A stretch of DNA of 64,000 nt from Ferruginibacter sp. (lineage in GTDB: Bacteria > Bacteroidota > Bacteroidia > Chitinophagales > Chitinophagaceae): positions 1 through 64,000 of the forward strand of contig JAHBTN010000005.1 of assembly GCA_019638575.1 (NCBI GenBank). Reading direction: 5' to 3'. The position numbers and the translations under genes were made by a program. Under the pieces are notes generated by a model. It had not been told where the DNA came from. It saw only the letters and a list, made by a program, of their open reading frames with translations, and did not search any database. Each line of letters begins with the position of its first letter. The first letter of the stretch is position 1. Below, in pieces: positions 25,743-32,659 of this stretch.

Positions 25743-25745
25743 TAA

Positions 25746-27098
25746 ATGATTAAAAATAACAGATTATCAAAAGAACAATACGCCAACAACTTCAGCGATA
25801 TTCATCCACCGTTTGAAACAAAGGATGCAGCGTTGGTAGAAGCAAACCGTTGCCTTTTTTGTTATGATGCACCCTGTACAAAAAGTTGCCCCACAAGTAT
25901 TGATGTACCTAAATTCATCAAACAGATAGCAACAGAAAATATCAAAGGCTCGGCGCACACCATTTTTTCATCCAATATAATGGGTGCAGGCTGCAGTAAG
26001 GTTTGCCCGGTAGAAAAATTATGCGAAGGCGCCTGTGTATATAATTTGATGGAAGAAACACCCATTCATATTGCAAAACTGCAACGCTATGCCACCGAAA
26101 TAGCCATGCAAAAAAACTGGCAGCTGTTTCAAAGAAAACCATCTACAGGAAAAAAAGTTGCCATTGTTGGTGCCGGGCCTGCTGGTTTAAGTTGCGCCCA
26201 TGTGTTATCAAGAAATGGAATTGATGTAACCGTTTTTGAAAAAGAAAGTAAAGGCGGAGGATTGATGACTTACGGCATTGCTGCTTATAAAGTAACGCCT
26301 CAATTTTGCAATGATGAAGTAGATTATATTGTAGACATTGGTGGTATTGATGTAAAGTATAACATTGAACTGGGAAAAGACATTACGTTGGCCCAGCTTA
26401 AAAAAGAATTTGATGCAGTTTATTTAGGCATTGGCGTAGGTGTAGCCAGGCAATTAGATATACCGGGCGAAAAACTGGAAGGCGTGGTAGATGCTATTAA
26501 ATTTATTTACGAAATACGTGCCAATGGTTTTTCAACGGTACCGGTTGGTGATAAAGTTGCTGTAATTGGTATGGGTATGACAGCCATTGATGCAGCCACA
26601 CAGGCTAAAAGATTAGGTGCAAAAGAAGTAACACTTGTTTACCGCCGTACAGAAGCCGAAAAACCATGTACCGATGTGGAACTTGATATTGCAAGGCTTG
26701 ATGGCGTGGAAGTGATATGGCTGGCTGCTCCTCAAAAAATAAAAGGTGCCAGAGGTAAGGTGAAACAACTTGTGTGCAGTGTGATGCAACTTGGTGAACC
26801 GGATGCAAGCGGAAGAAGAAGCCCGGTGGATACAGGCGAAACTTTTACACTTGATGTAGATATGGTTATTAAAGCTGCAGGGCAGGTACCTTTTGAAAAA
26901 CTGGTGGGCAAACTAAAAATTCAAAACACAAAAGGAAAAATTTCTATCGACGAAAATTGTGCAACAAATATTAAAGGGGTATTTGCAGGCGGCGATGCAG
27001 TGAATGGCGGAAAAGAAGTGGTAGATGCCGTACAAGCGGGAAAAGATGGCGCTGCTGCGATAATGAATTTTCTCTTTCACGCAAAGAAGCAAAGTTAA
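25746..27098 (+). CDS. preT: NAD-dependent dihydropyrimidine dehydrogenase subunit PreT
   Basis: 450 aa. The N-terminal ferredoxin-like domain (about 1-110) carries two clusters of cysteines (Cys-Leu-Phe-Cys...Cys-Thr-Lys-Ser-Cys-Pro and Gly-Cys-Ser-Lys-Val-Cys-Pro) for Fe-S clusters. It is followed by an FAD site VAIVGAGPAGLSCA (about 138-151) and an NAD(P) site VIGMGMTAIDAA (about 275-286), like the glutamate synthase small subunit. With PreA it reduces uracil or thymine to the dihydro form using NADH. The last codons (Phe-His-Ala-Lys-Lys-Gln-Ser-stop) lie in the left repeat of the GxxExxY cassette, so the C-terminus may have been remodelled by insertion. Confidence 0.94.
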   Translation: MIKNNRLSKEQYANNFSDIHPPFETKDAALVEANRCLFCYDAPCTKSCPTSIDVPKFIKQIATENIKGSAHTIFSSNIMGAGCSKVCPVEKLCEGACVYNLMEETPIHIAKLQRYATEIAMQKNWQLFQRKPSTGKKVAIVGAGPAGLSCAHVLSRNGIDVTVFEKESKGGGLMTYGIAAYKVTPQFCNDEVDYIVDIGGIDVKYNIELGKDITLAQLKKEFDAVYLGIGVGVARQLDIPGEKLEGVVDAIKFIYEIRANGFSTVPVGDKVAVIGMGMTAIDAATQAKRLGAKEVTLVYRRTEAEKPCTDVELDIARLDGVEVIWLAAPQKIKGARGKVKQLVCSVMQLGEPDASGRRSPVDTGETFTLDVDMVIKAAGQVPFEKLVGKLKIQNTKGKISIDENCATNIKGVFAGGDAVNGGKEVVDAVQAGKDGAAAIMNFLFHAKKQS

Positions 27099-27110
27099 AA
27101 AAGATACAAA
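27075..27110. repeat. Left repeat of the GxxExxY cassette
   Basis: TTTCACGCAAAG (27075-27086) followed by AAGCAAAG and GATACAAAG words. The 12-mer is the exact reverse complement of 27520-27531. It overlaps the last codons of preT. Confidence 0.8.
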
Positions 27111-27151
27111 GAATGTAATCTGAAAATGAAATTGCAAAACTTGTTGTCGAT

Positions 27152-27493
27152 TTGTGTTTTAAAATACATGTGCAATATGGCCCCGGCCTGTATGAATCTG
27201 TATATGAAGAAATATTTTGTTACGAGTGGCAGAAAAACGGGATTTCATTTGTAAGGCAATATCCAATCCCTTTGGTTCATGAAGAAATAAAAATGGAAGC
27301 AGGGTTCAGGGCAGATGTTCTTATTGAAGACCGTGTTATTGTGGAATTAAAATCAATAGAAATGTTAGCGCCAGTTCATTACAAACAGGTACAAACATAT
27401 TTAAAACTCTCAGGCTGTAAACTTGGGTTATTGATAAATTTTAATGTTGCTTTGATAAAAGACGGTATTCATCGTATAGTAAACAATTTATAA
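27152..27493 (+). CDS. GxxExxY protein (PD-(D/E)XK-like), possibly without a normal start
   Basis: At least 113 aa. The family motif Gly-Leu-Tyr-Glu-Ser-Val-Tyr is at about 12-18, and the segment Ala-Asp-Val-Leu-Ile...Val-Glu-Leu-Lys-Ser resembles the D...ExK core of PD-(D/E)XK nucleases; the activity of this family is not established. The conserved frame continues upstream of TTG 27152 (SENEIAKLVVD) to a TAA at 27116-27118, directly preceded in frame by ATG 27113. So the natural start appears to be ATG followed by a stop, leaving only TTG or a non-canonical codon. It lies between preT and preA within a 12-bp inverted repeat, an apparent inserted passenger. It may be a pseudogene. Confidence 0.75.
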   Translation: MCFKIHVQYGPGLYESVYEEIFCYEWQKNGISFVRQYPIPLVHEEIKMEAGFRADVLIEDRVIVELKSIEMLAPVHYKQVQTYLKLSGCKLGLLINFNVALIKDGIHRIVNNL

Positions 27494-27495
27494 AC

Positions 27496-27537
27496 TTTGC
27501 GTCTTTGCACACTTTGTTGCTTTGCGTGAAAAAAAGA
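27496..27537. repeat. Right repeat of the GxxExxY cassette
   Basis: A series of CTTTGCGT, CTTTGCAC, ACTTTGTTG, CTTTGCGTG words with about 8-bp spacing. CTTTGCGTGAAA (27520-27531) is the reverse complement of the left 12-mer. It ends just before the preA ATG at 27543. Confidence 0.8.
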
Positions 27538-27542
27538 GACTT

Positions 27543-28811
27543 ATGGCAGATATCAGTTCAAACTTCCTGGGTATAAAATCTCCTAATCCATTTTGGTTGG
27601 CGAGTGCACCACCCACCGATAAAAAAATAAATGTACTCCGGGCTTTTGAAGCAGGCTGGGGTGGCGTGGTATGGAAAACACTGGGCAGCCAGGTAAAAAA
27701 TGTTTCGTCAAGATATTCGGCAGTGAATTTTGGCGCAAAAAAAATGATGGGCTTTAATAATATTGAACTCATCAGCGACAGGCCGTTGGATTTAAATTTA
27801 AAAGAGATAAAAGAATGTCTTAAACTTTTTCCCGACAGGGCCATGGTTGTTTCGCTAATGGCCGATAATGATAGAAAGAGTTGGCACGAATTGATTAAAA
27901 AAGTAGAAGACACCGGCGCACATGGATTGGAACTGAATTTTGGTTGTCCGCATGGTATGACCGAAAGGGGCATGGGCGCTGCGGTTGGGCAAGATCCGGA
28001 AATAGCAAAGATGGTTGTAGAATGGGTGATGGAAGCAGCTACCATACCTGTAATAACAAAGCTTACACCCAATGTACATTCTGTAGTGCCTACCGGTAAA
28101 GCTGTGGTGGAAGCTGGTACCAATGCATTATCATTAATCAATACTATTCAATCGGTAACGGGTATTAATCTTGATACGCTGGTACCTAACCCCTATGTTG
28201 CAGGCAAATCGGTTTTTGGCGGTTACTGTGGCCCTGCCGTAAAACCAATTGCATTAAAAATGCTAACCACTATTGCTCAAAATCCTGTTACATCAAAAGT
28301 TCCGGTTTCGGGTATTGGGGGCGTTAGTACATGGAGGGATGCGGTAGAGTTTATGCTGCTGGGTGCCAGCAATGTACAGGTATGCACCGCCGCCATGAAC
28401 CACGGCTTTAGGATTGTGGAAGATATGATTGAAGGAATGAATAACTGGATGGATGAAAAAGGATTTAAAACCCTTGATGATTTTATTGGCAAGTCGGTTG
28501 ATAAAATTACCCATTGGGAAGACCTCGATATCAACTATCACCATATTGCAAATATTAACCAGGATAAATGTATTCACTGCGGCTTGTGTTATATTGCCTG
28601 CGAAGATACATCGCACCAATCCATCAATATTGAATACGGTAAACCATACAATACATATACCATTAAAGAAGATGAATGTGTAGGTTGCAACCTTTGCCAG
28701 CTTGTATGCCCGGTTAACGGCTGTATTACTATGGAAGAACATAGGGTGGCACCTGAATACCTTAACTGGATTGAGTTTCAAAAAAGAGGGCTACCACTTA
28801 ACGATCATTGA
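27543..28811 (+). CDS. preA: NAD-dependent dihydropyrimidine dehydrogenase subunit PreA
   Basis: 422 aa from ATG 27543; an upstream TTG at 27522 lies in the repeat and is unlikely. The N-terminal dihydroorotate-dehydrogenase-like FMN barrel (about 1-310) has NPFWLASAPPT, the LNFGCPHGM segment with the substrate loop, and SGIGGVSTWRDA. The C-terminal ferredoxin domain has two 4Fe-4S motifs (Cys-Ile-His-Cys-Gly-Leu-Cys and Cys-Val-Gly-Cys-Asn-Leu-Cys, about 342-395). It is the catalytic subunit that reduces uracil or thymine, partner of PreT, and the last gene of the operon. Confidence 0.95.
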   Translation: MADISSNFLGIKSPNPFWLASAPPTDKKINVLRAFEAGWGGVVWKTLGSQVKNVSSRYSAVNFGAKKMMGFNNIELISDRPLDLNLKEIKECLKLFPDRAMVVSLMADNDRKSWHELIKKVEDTGAHGLELNFGCPHGMTERGMGAAVGQDPEIAKMVVEWVMEAATIPVITKLTPNVHSVVPTGKAVVEAGTNALSLINTIQSVTGINLDTLVPNPYVAGKSVFGGYCGPAVKPIALKMLTTIAQNPVTSKVPVSGIGGVSTWRDAVEFMLLGASNVQVCTAAMNHGFRIVEDMIEGMNNWMDEKGFKTLDDFIGKSVDKITHWEDLDINYHHIANINQDKCIHCGLCYIACEDTSHQSINIEYGKPYNTYTIKEDECVGCNLCQLVCPVNGCITMEEHRVAPEYLNWIEFQKRGLPLNDH

Positions 28812-28937
28812 TGTGCATTAAAATGTGCTTAACAGGTGCATAACCATTGAAGGGAATACTTGCATCTGCCAAATGCAAAAATTATCTTTAGGTCATAATT
28901 GAGAAGTACTAAGCCCTGTAGGAATAGTACAAAAGAT

Positions 28938-29003
28938 AGCATCGGGTTTGCAAGAATACAAGTAAGAAATTATGTAGTAAGCGGCAAACCTGATGCTTTT
29001 TTT
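28938..29003 (+). terminator. Terminator of the pyrimidine operon with a long loop
   Basis: 14-bp stem (28938-28951 with 28984-28997, one G-U) enclosing a 32-nt loop, followed by TTTTTTT. A second small hairpin (GTACTA 28906-28911, TAGTAC 28925-28930) stands just upstream. The larger 28890-29003 region could be one folded RNA. Confidence 0.75.
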
Positions 29004-29016
29004 ATACCGTAATTTT

Positions 29017-30270
29017 TTACACCACTCCGGCCAGTTCTAAACTTCGCCTGCTAATTTTTTTGTATTCCACTGTTTCAATTACGGCATTGGGGCATAGCAC
29101 CAATGATACGCCGTGTTGTTTCCACCAATCAGAATTAAATAATTTTTCTGCATGGATAACTGCAATAAGCCAGCTATGTTTTAACTCATTGTGCCATTCT
29201 TCTATCCACTCAAATTCATCTTTATTTATCTTATTGATTTCATCGGTGCTGATGAAAACTTTCAGGTAATAATCATTGCTGAGCTCGGTATCTGTTTGAT
29301 GATGAATTTTTTTGTATTCGTATTTGTAATTGTAACCCAATGCCGATATATCGCTTAACACTGCAGATGCTGTTGGGAAAGCACCTGCGCCCTTGCCTTT
29401 AAAGAAATGTTCATCGGCAAATGTGCTTTCGGTGGTTAAGGCATTAAATTCATTTTGTACATGGTACAAATCATCCTGTGCTGTTACAAACTGCGGCAAT
29501 ACAAATGCAGACAGCTTACCGTTGGCTAACCTTTTTGCGTTGGCAACCAGTTTAATGCTGTACTTTTTTTCTTTGGCAACATTGGCATCGGGCAGCGAAA
29601 TGTTTTCGATACCATTAAAGATGAAATCACCGGGTTTTGCAATGACCCCAAAAGAATGCGCCAGTAAAATGCTTAGCTTGTTGGCTGCATCAAAACCGCC
29701 GATATCTAGTTTGGGATTTGTTTCAGCAAAGCCTAACTGCTGTGCAAGCGTTAAGGCAGCTTTAAACTCCAACTGTTCTTCAAAAATTTTTGTGAGGATA
29801 AAGTTGGTGCTGCCGTTAATGATGCCCCTGATGGATTTTAATAAATCATTATCGTAATATTCTTCCAGGTTGCGAACAATGGGCATGCTGGCGCAGCAGG
29901 CAGCTTCGTACAGAAACGCTACATTGTTTTCTTCCTGCAGTTGCAACAATTCTTCAAAATGTTCGGCAATCATTTTTTTGTTGGCACTAACCACCGATTT
30001 GCCTTTTTGCAAGGCTGTTTTTACAATATCATAAGCTGCGTCGGGGTCGTTAATCAGTTCTACCACCACGTTGATGCTTTCATCTTCCAGTATGTGCAAT
30101 GGGTTGGTGCTGAAGTTTTCGGCAGCAATGCTCCTTTTTTTATTAGCATCTTTAATTACAATTTTTTTTATTGATGCCTGCAGGGTAGGTGTGCTGTGCA
30201 ATACATCATACAGCCCTTTGCCTACCACACCAAAACCAAATAAACCTATATTTAATTGTTTGTTTGCCAT
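29017..30270 (-). CDS. hom: Homoserine dehydrogenase
   Basis: 417 aa. NAD(P)-binding motif IGLFGFGVVGKGLYDVL at about 7-23. The catalytic domain has the KGAGAFPTASAVLSDI block (about 307-322) and GGFDAANKL (about 207-215). It reduces aspartate semialdehyde to homoserine, the branch point to methionine and threonine. There is no fused aspartokinase and no clear C-terminal ACT regulatory domain. It lies 83 nt downstream of the trans-sulfuration gene on the same strand, so it is probably under the same SAM riboswitch. Confidence 0.93.
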   Translation of the reverse strand: MANKQLNIGLFGFGVVGKGLYDVLHSTPTLQASIKKIVIKDANKKRSIAAENFSTNPLHILEDESINVVVELINDPDAAYDIVKTALQKGKSVVSANKKMIAEHFEELLQLQEENNVAFLYEAACCASMPIVRNLEEYYDNDLLKSIRGIINGSTNFILTKIFEEQLEFKAALTLAQQLGFAETNPKLDIGGFDAANKLSILLAHSFGVIAKPGDFIFNGIENISLPDANVAKEKKYSIKLVANAKRLANGKLSAFVLPQFVTAQDDLYHVQNEFNALTTESTFADEHFFKGKGAGAFPTASAVLSDISALGYNYKYEYKKIHHQTDTELSNDYYLKVFISTDEINKINKDEFEWIEEWHNELKHSWLIAVIHAEKLFNSDWWKQHGVSLVLCPNAVIETVEYKKISRRSLELAGVV

Positions 30271-30353
30271 TTTATTTTACCTGTTACAATTGTTGAAAAA
30301 TTTTTGCCCCGTTTATTGATGCCGTACAAGAGTGCGACGCCAATGAAGCCGGG

Positions 30354-31535
30354 TTATGCACTGATGCTTGGCTCAAAAACCTGCTTTTCTTTTTGTTGTT
30401 TTTCAAAAGCCTGTTCAATGTCGGCAATTAAATCCTGTACATCTTCCAGGCCAACACTTAAACGGATTAAGCTATCAGCAACACCCGATGCCCTTCTTTT
30501 TTCGGCAGGAATGCTTTTGTGCGTCATTTGCGCCGGGTGGCACAATAGGCTTTTTACACCGCCAAGGCTTTCGGCCAGTTTAAAATAATTGGTTGATGTA
30601 ACAAATGCAGTGGCCGCCGCCTCGGTATTATTTTTTAAAGTAAACGATACAATGCCGCCAAAACCTTTGCTTTGTTTTTTTGCAATGTTGTGGTTAAGGT
30701 GTGTTTTTAACCCCGGGTAATAAACTTTGTCAACTGCAGGATGTGTTTCTAAAAATTCGGCAACGGCTTGTGCATTGCGGCAATGCTGTTGCACACGCAG
30801 GTGAAGGGTTTCAATGCCACGTATCACCAGCCAGCTATCGAACGGTGCAAGTATAGCGCCACTTGCATTTTGTATAAATTTTATTTTTTCGCCCAGCTCT
30901 TTTTCTTTTGTTACCACAAGGCCAGCAATAAGATCGCTATGGCCGCCCAGGTATTTGGTAGCGCTGTGTATTACAATATCAGCTCCCAGCGAAAGAGGCT
31001 GTTGTAAGGCGGGTGATGCAAAAGTATTATCCACGCAAAGTAAACAGGAATTGGCCCTGGCTATTTTTGCAATGGCTTCAATATCGCTTACTTTAAGCGT
31101 TGGGTTGGTGGGTGTTTCAAGCCAGATAAGTTTTGTAGCCGGTGTGATGGCATTGAAAACATTTTCGGCATTGGTGGTATCCACATAATTTATTTTGATG
31201 CCGAATTTTTCATAAATATGGGTGAACAACCTGAAGGCGCCGCCGTAAATATCATCTACAGCCAGTATTTCATCGCCTGCTTTTAAAAGTTTTACTACTG
31301 CATCAATGGCTGCCAGCCCGCTGCCGAAGGCAACGCCTACGCTTCCTTTTTCTAATTGTGCAATAATGGTTTCTAATGTTGCTCTTGTAGGATTGTTACT
31401 GCGGGCATAATCGTAGCCTTTGTTTACACCCGGTGCTTCCTGTACAAAAGTGCTTGTTTGATAAATGGGAACACTGATGGCTCCGGTTAATGCATCTACC
31501 GGAATGCTGTGGATTAGTTGTGTTGCGTTACTCAT
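30354..31535 (-). CDS. Trans-sulfuration family PLP enzyme (cystathionine gamma-synthase / O-acylhomoserine sulfhydrylase type)
   Basis: 393 aa, Cys/Met metabolism PLP family. It has YARSNNPTRATLE near 43-55, the PLP-binding SATKYLGGHSD (Lys at about 205) and the C-terminal SLGGVKSLLCHPAQMTH region. The SAM riboswitch upstream and homoserine dehydrogenase downstream indicate a biosynthetic role making cystathionine or homocysteine from an activated homoserine. Distinguishing MetB, MetZ and cystathionine gamma-lyase by eye is unsafe, so no symbol is given. Confidence 0.88.
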   Translation of the reverse strand: MSNATQLIHSIPVDALTGAISVPIYQTSTFVQEAPGVNKGYDYARSNNPTRATLETIIAQLEKGSVGVAFGSGLAAIDAVVKLLKAGDEILAVDDIYGGAFRLFTHIYEKFGIKINYVDTTNAENVFNAITPATKLIWLETPTNPTLKVSDIEAIAKIARANSCLLCVDNTFASPALQQPLSLGADIVIHSATKYLGGHSDLIAGLVVTKEKELGEKIKFIQNASGAILAPFDSWLVIRGIETLHLRVQQHCRNAQAVAEFLETHPAVDKVYYPGLKTHLNHNIAKKQSKGFGGIVSFTLKNNTEAAATAFVTSTNYFKLAESLGGVKSLLCHPAQMTHKSIPAEKRRASGVADSLIRLSVGLEDVQDLIADIEQAFEKQQKEKQVFEPSISA

Positions 31536-31674
31536 GTTACTTGTTTTTTAATTTTTTAAAGTGATTGTTTTGTTTTTTTTCAATCCCTTATCAAGTGAGT
31601 AACCAACTTATTAAGCAGGTGGCTGCTTAAAGATTAGACGGGCAATTGCTGTAAGCCGGTTTGCATAGGCTGTA

Positions 31675-31706
31675 AAACAAAAAACCCATCCGGTAAATCA
31701 GATGGG
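31675..31706 (-). terminator. Intrinsic terminator of the SAM riboswitch
   Basis: On the minus strand CCCATCTG pairs with the complementary arm (31685-31706, one G-U) and is followed by TTTTTTGTTTT. It lies about 40 nt downstream of the aptamer, in the expression-platform position. Confidence 0.85.
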
Positions 31707-31746
31707 CTTTTAATATGTTGCAATATCTAGTAAGCATGTAATCTGA

Positions 31747-31860
31747 CTTATCTTTCTCTGACTGTAACGTCGGAGATGGAATTGGCACCTTTTCATGAAG
31801 TGAATCATGATAGGTTGTCAAGGCTTCATCGGGCCATTACCCTCAGCCTTTCTTGATAAG
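31747..31860 (-). promoter_or_regulatory. SAM-I riboswitch (S-box) aptamer
   Basis: Read on the minus strand, P1 is CTTATCAAGA paired with GATAAG. The hallmark conserved blocks follow in order: GGCTGAGGG, TGGCCCGATGAAGCC, TTGACAACC, AAGGTGCCAATTCC. This is the SAM-I consensus. Binding of S-adenosylmethionine should favour the downstream terminator and switch off the methionine genes at 30354-31535 and 29017-30270. Confidence 0.96.
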
Positions 31861-31880
31861 AGAATTTTAAAGAACTGACG

Positions 31881-31913
31881 CAAAGTTAAAGGGAGAATAA
31901 TTTAATTTCCAAA
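31881..31913 (-). promoter_or_regulatory. Promoter of the SAM riboswitch / methionine operon
   Basis: Minus-strand TTTG (31910-31913), a 21-nt spacer and TAACTTTG (31881-31888) match the Bacteroidota consensus. The aptamer starts about 20 nt downstream. Confidence 0.75.
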
Positions 31914-32016
31914 TTTATTTTTTAAAATAAAATGCGATTCTTTGTAAAACACAATACCGGCAAGGGTTTTAGAATATTTTTTGCTAAAAGCAAAAATATA
32001 ATTGAAAAGGAAAAAA

Positions 32017-32568
32017 TTAACTTTTAATATTTTTTTCCATCCATCCGGCTTGTGAATTTGCAGATTTTTCCAGGCTAACAAGTTTTGCAATCTTTTCCTG
32101 GCCATTGCGAATGGATTTTGAAACCATGCTGTGTTCTATAGGTTCATCTTCTTTTATCCCCATCATTTTCAGTAAGGGCAATATTTTATCGCTGCCAAAA
32201 TATTTAAAAAGCGGTTCGTCCAATGCACTCATAACGGTTATTTTTTCGGGTCCCCAGTTTTTTACCATTTCTATTTCCTTTTCATGCAAGGGATAATGCT
32301 CTGCAAACACCGGTATCTTACCTTGTATTTTTGAACCATGCAGGTGGTGGGTTTCCATCACTAAATTTTCATCAAGTGCCTGCTGCTTAAAAAAGTTTTT
32401 TAATGTTGTGGCTGTATCGGCAAACCAGCAAATAAATACATGGTTAGCATTATTTTTTGCTAAGGCTGCACAGGCGTTCATTTTTGCGGCTGTGGATACA
32501 TAAGCCCTGTCTGTAAATACATGCATATCATCGCCGGCATCTTTCTTTCCAAATAAATTAAAAAGCAT
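32017..32568 (-). CDS. Conserved hypothetical protein
   Basis: 183 aa, no signal peptide or membrane helix. It begins Met-Leu-Phe-Asn-Leu-Phe-Gly-Lys-Lys and contains an alternating beta/alpha pattern (VFICWFADTATTLKNFF, EKITVMSALDEPLFKYFG) that suggests a Rossmann-like fold. I do not recognise a family or active site. Divergent from uvrA, with its own strong promoter. Confidence 0.75.
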   Translation of the reverse strand: MLFNLFGKKDAGDDMHVFTDRAYVSTAAKMNACAALAKNNANHVFICWFADTATTLKNFFKQQALDENLVMETHHLHGSKIQGKIPVFAEHYPLHEKEIEMVKNWGPEKITVMSALDEPLFKYFGSDKILPLLKMMGIKEDEPIEHSMVSKSIRNGQEKIAKLVSLEKSANSQAGWMEKNIKS

Positions 32569-32584
32569 AGTTGTTGTTAAGTAA

Positions 32585-32616
32585 CAAATTTAATTAAGAA
32601 AGCCGCCATCAGCAAA
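32585..32616 (-). promoter_or_regulatory. Promoter of the hypothetical gene at 32017-32568
   Basis: Minus-strand TTTG (32613-32616), exactly 20 nt, then TAAATTTG (32585-32592), a full match to TTTG-N20-TAnnTTTG, 17 nt before the start codon. Confidence 0.75.
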
Positions 32617-32659
32617 TCAACAACCATTTTGTTTGTACCTTTATCGCAAGTAAGTACAC

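Noticed and set aside
27488-28141. 217-codon minus-strand ORF opposite preA
   Set aside because: A shadow of preA; its C-terminal Lys-Cys-Ala-Lys-Thr-Gln tail comes from the CTTTGCGT repeat.
31627-31821. 64-codon minus-strand ORF upstream of the trans-sulfuration gene
   Set aside because: It lies wholly in the SAM-I aptamer and terminator, which explain the sequence better.
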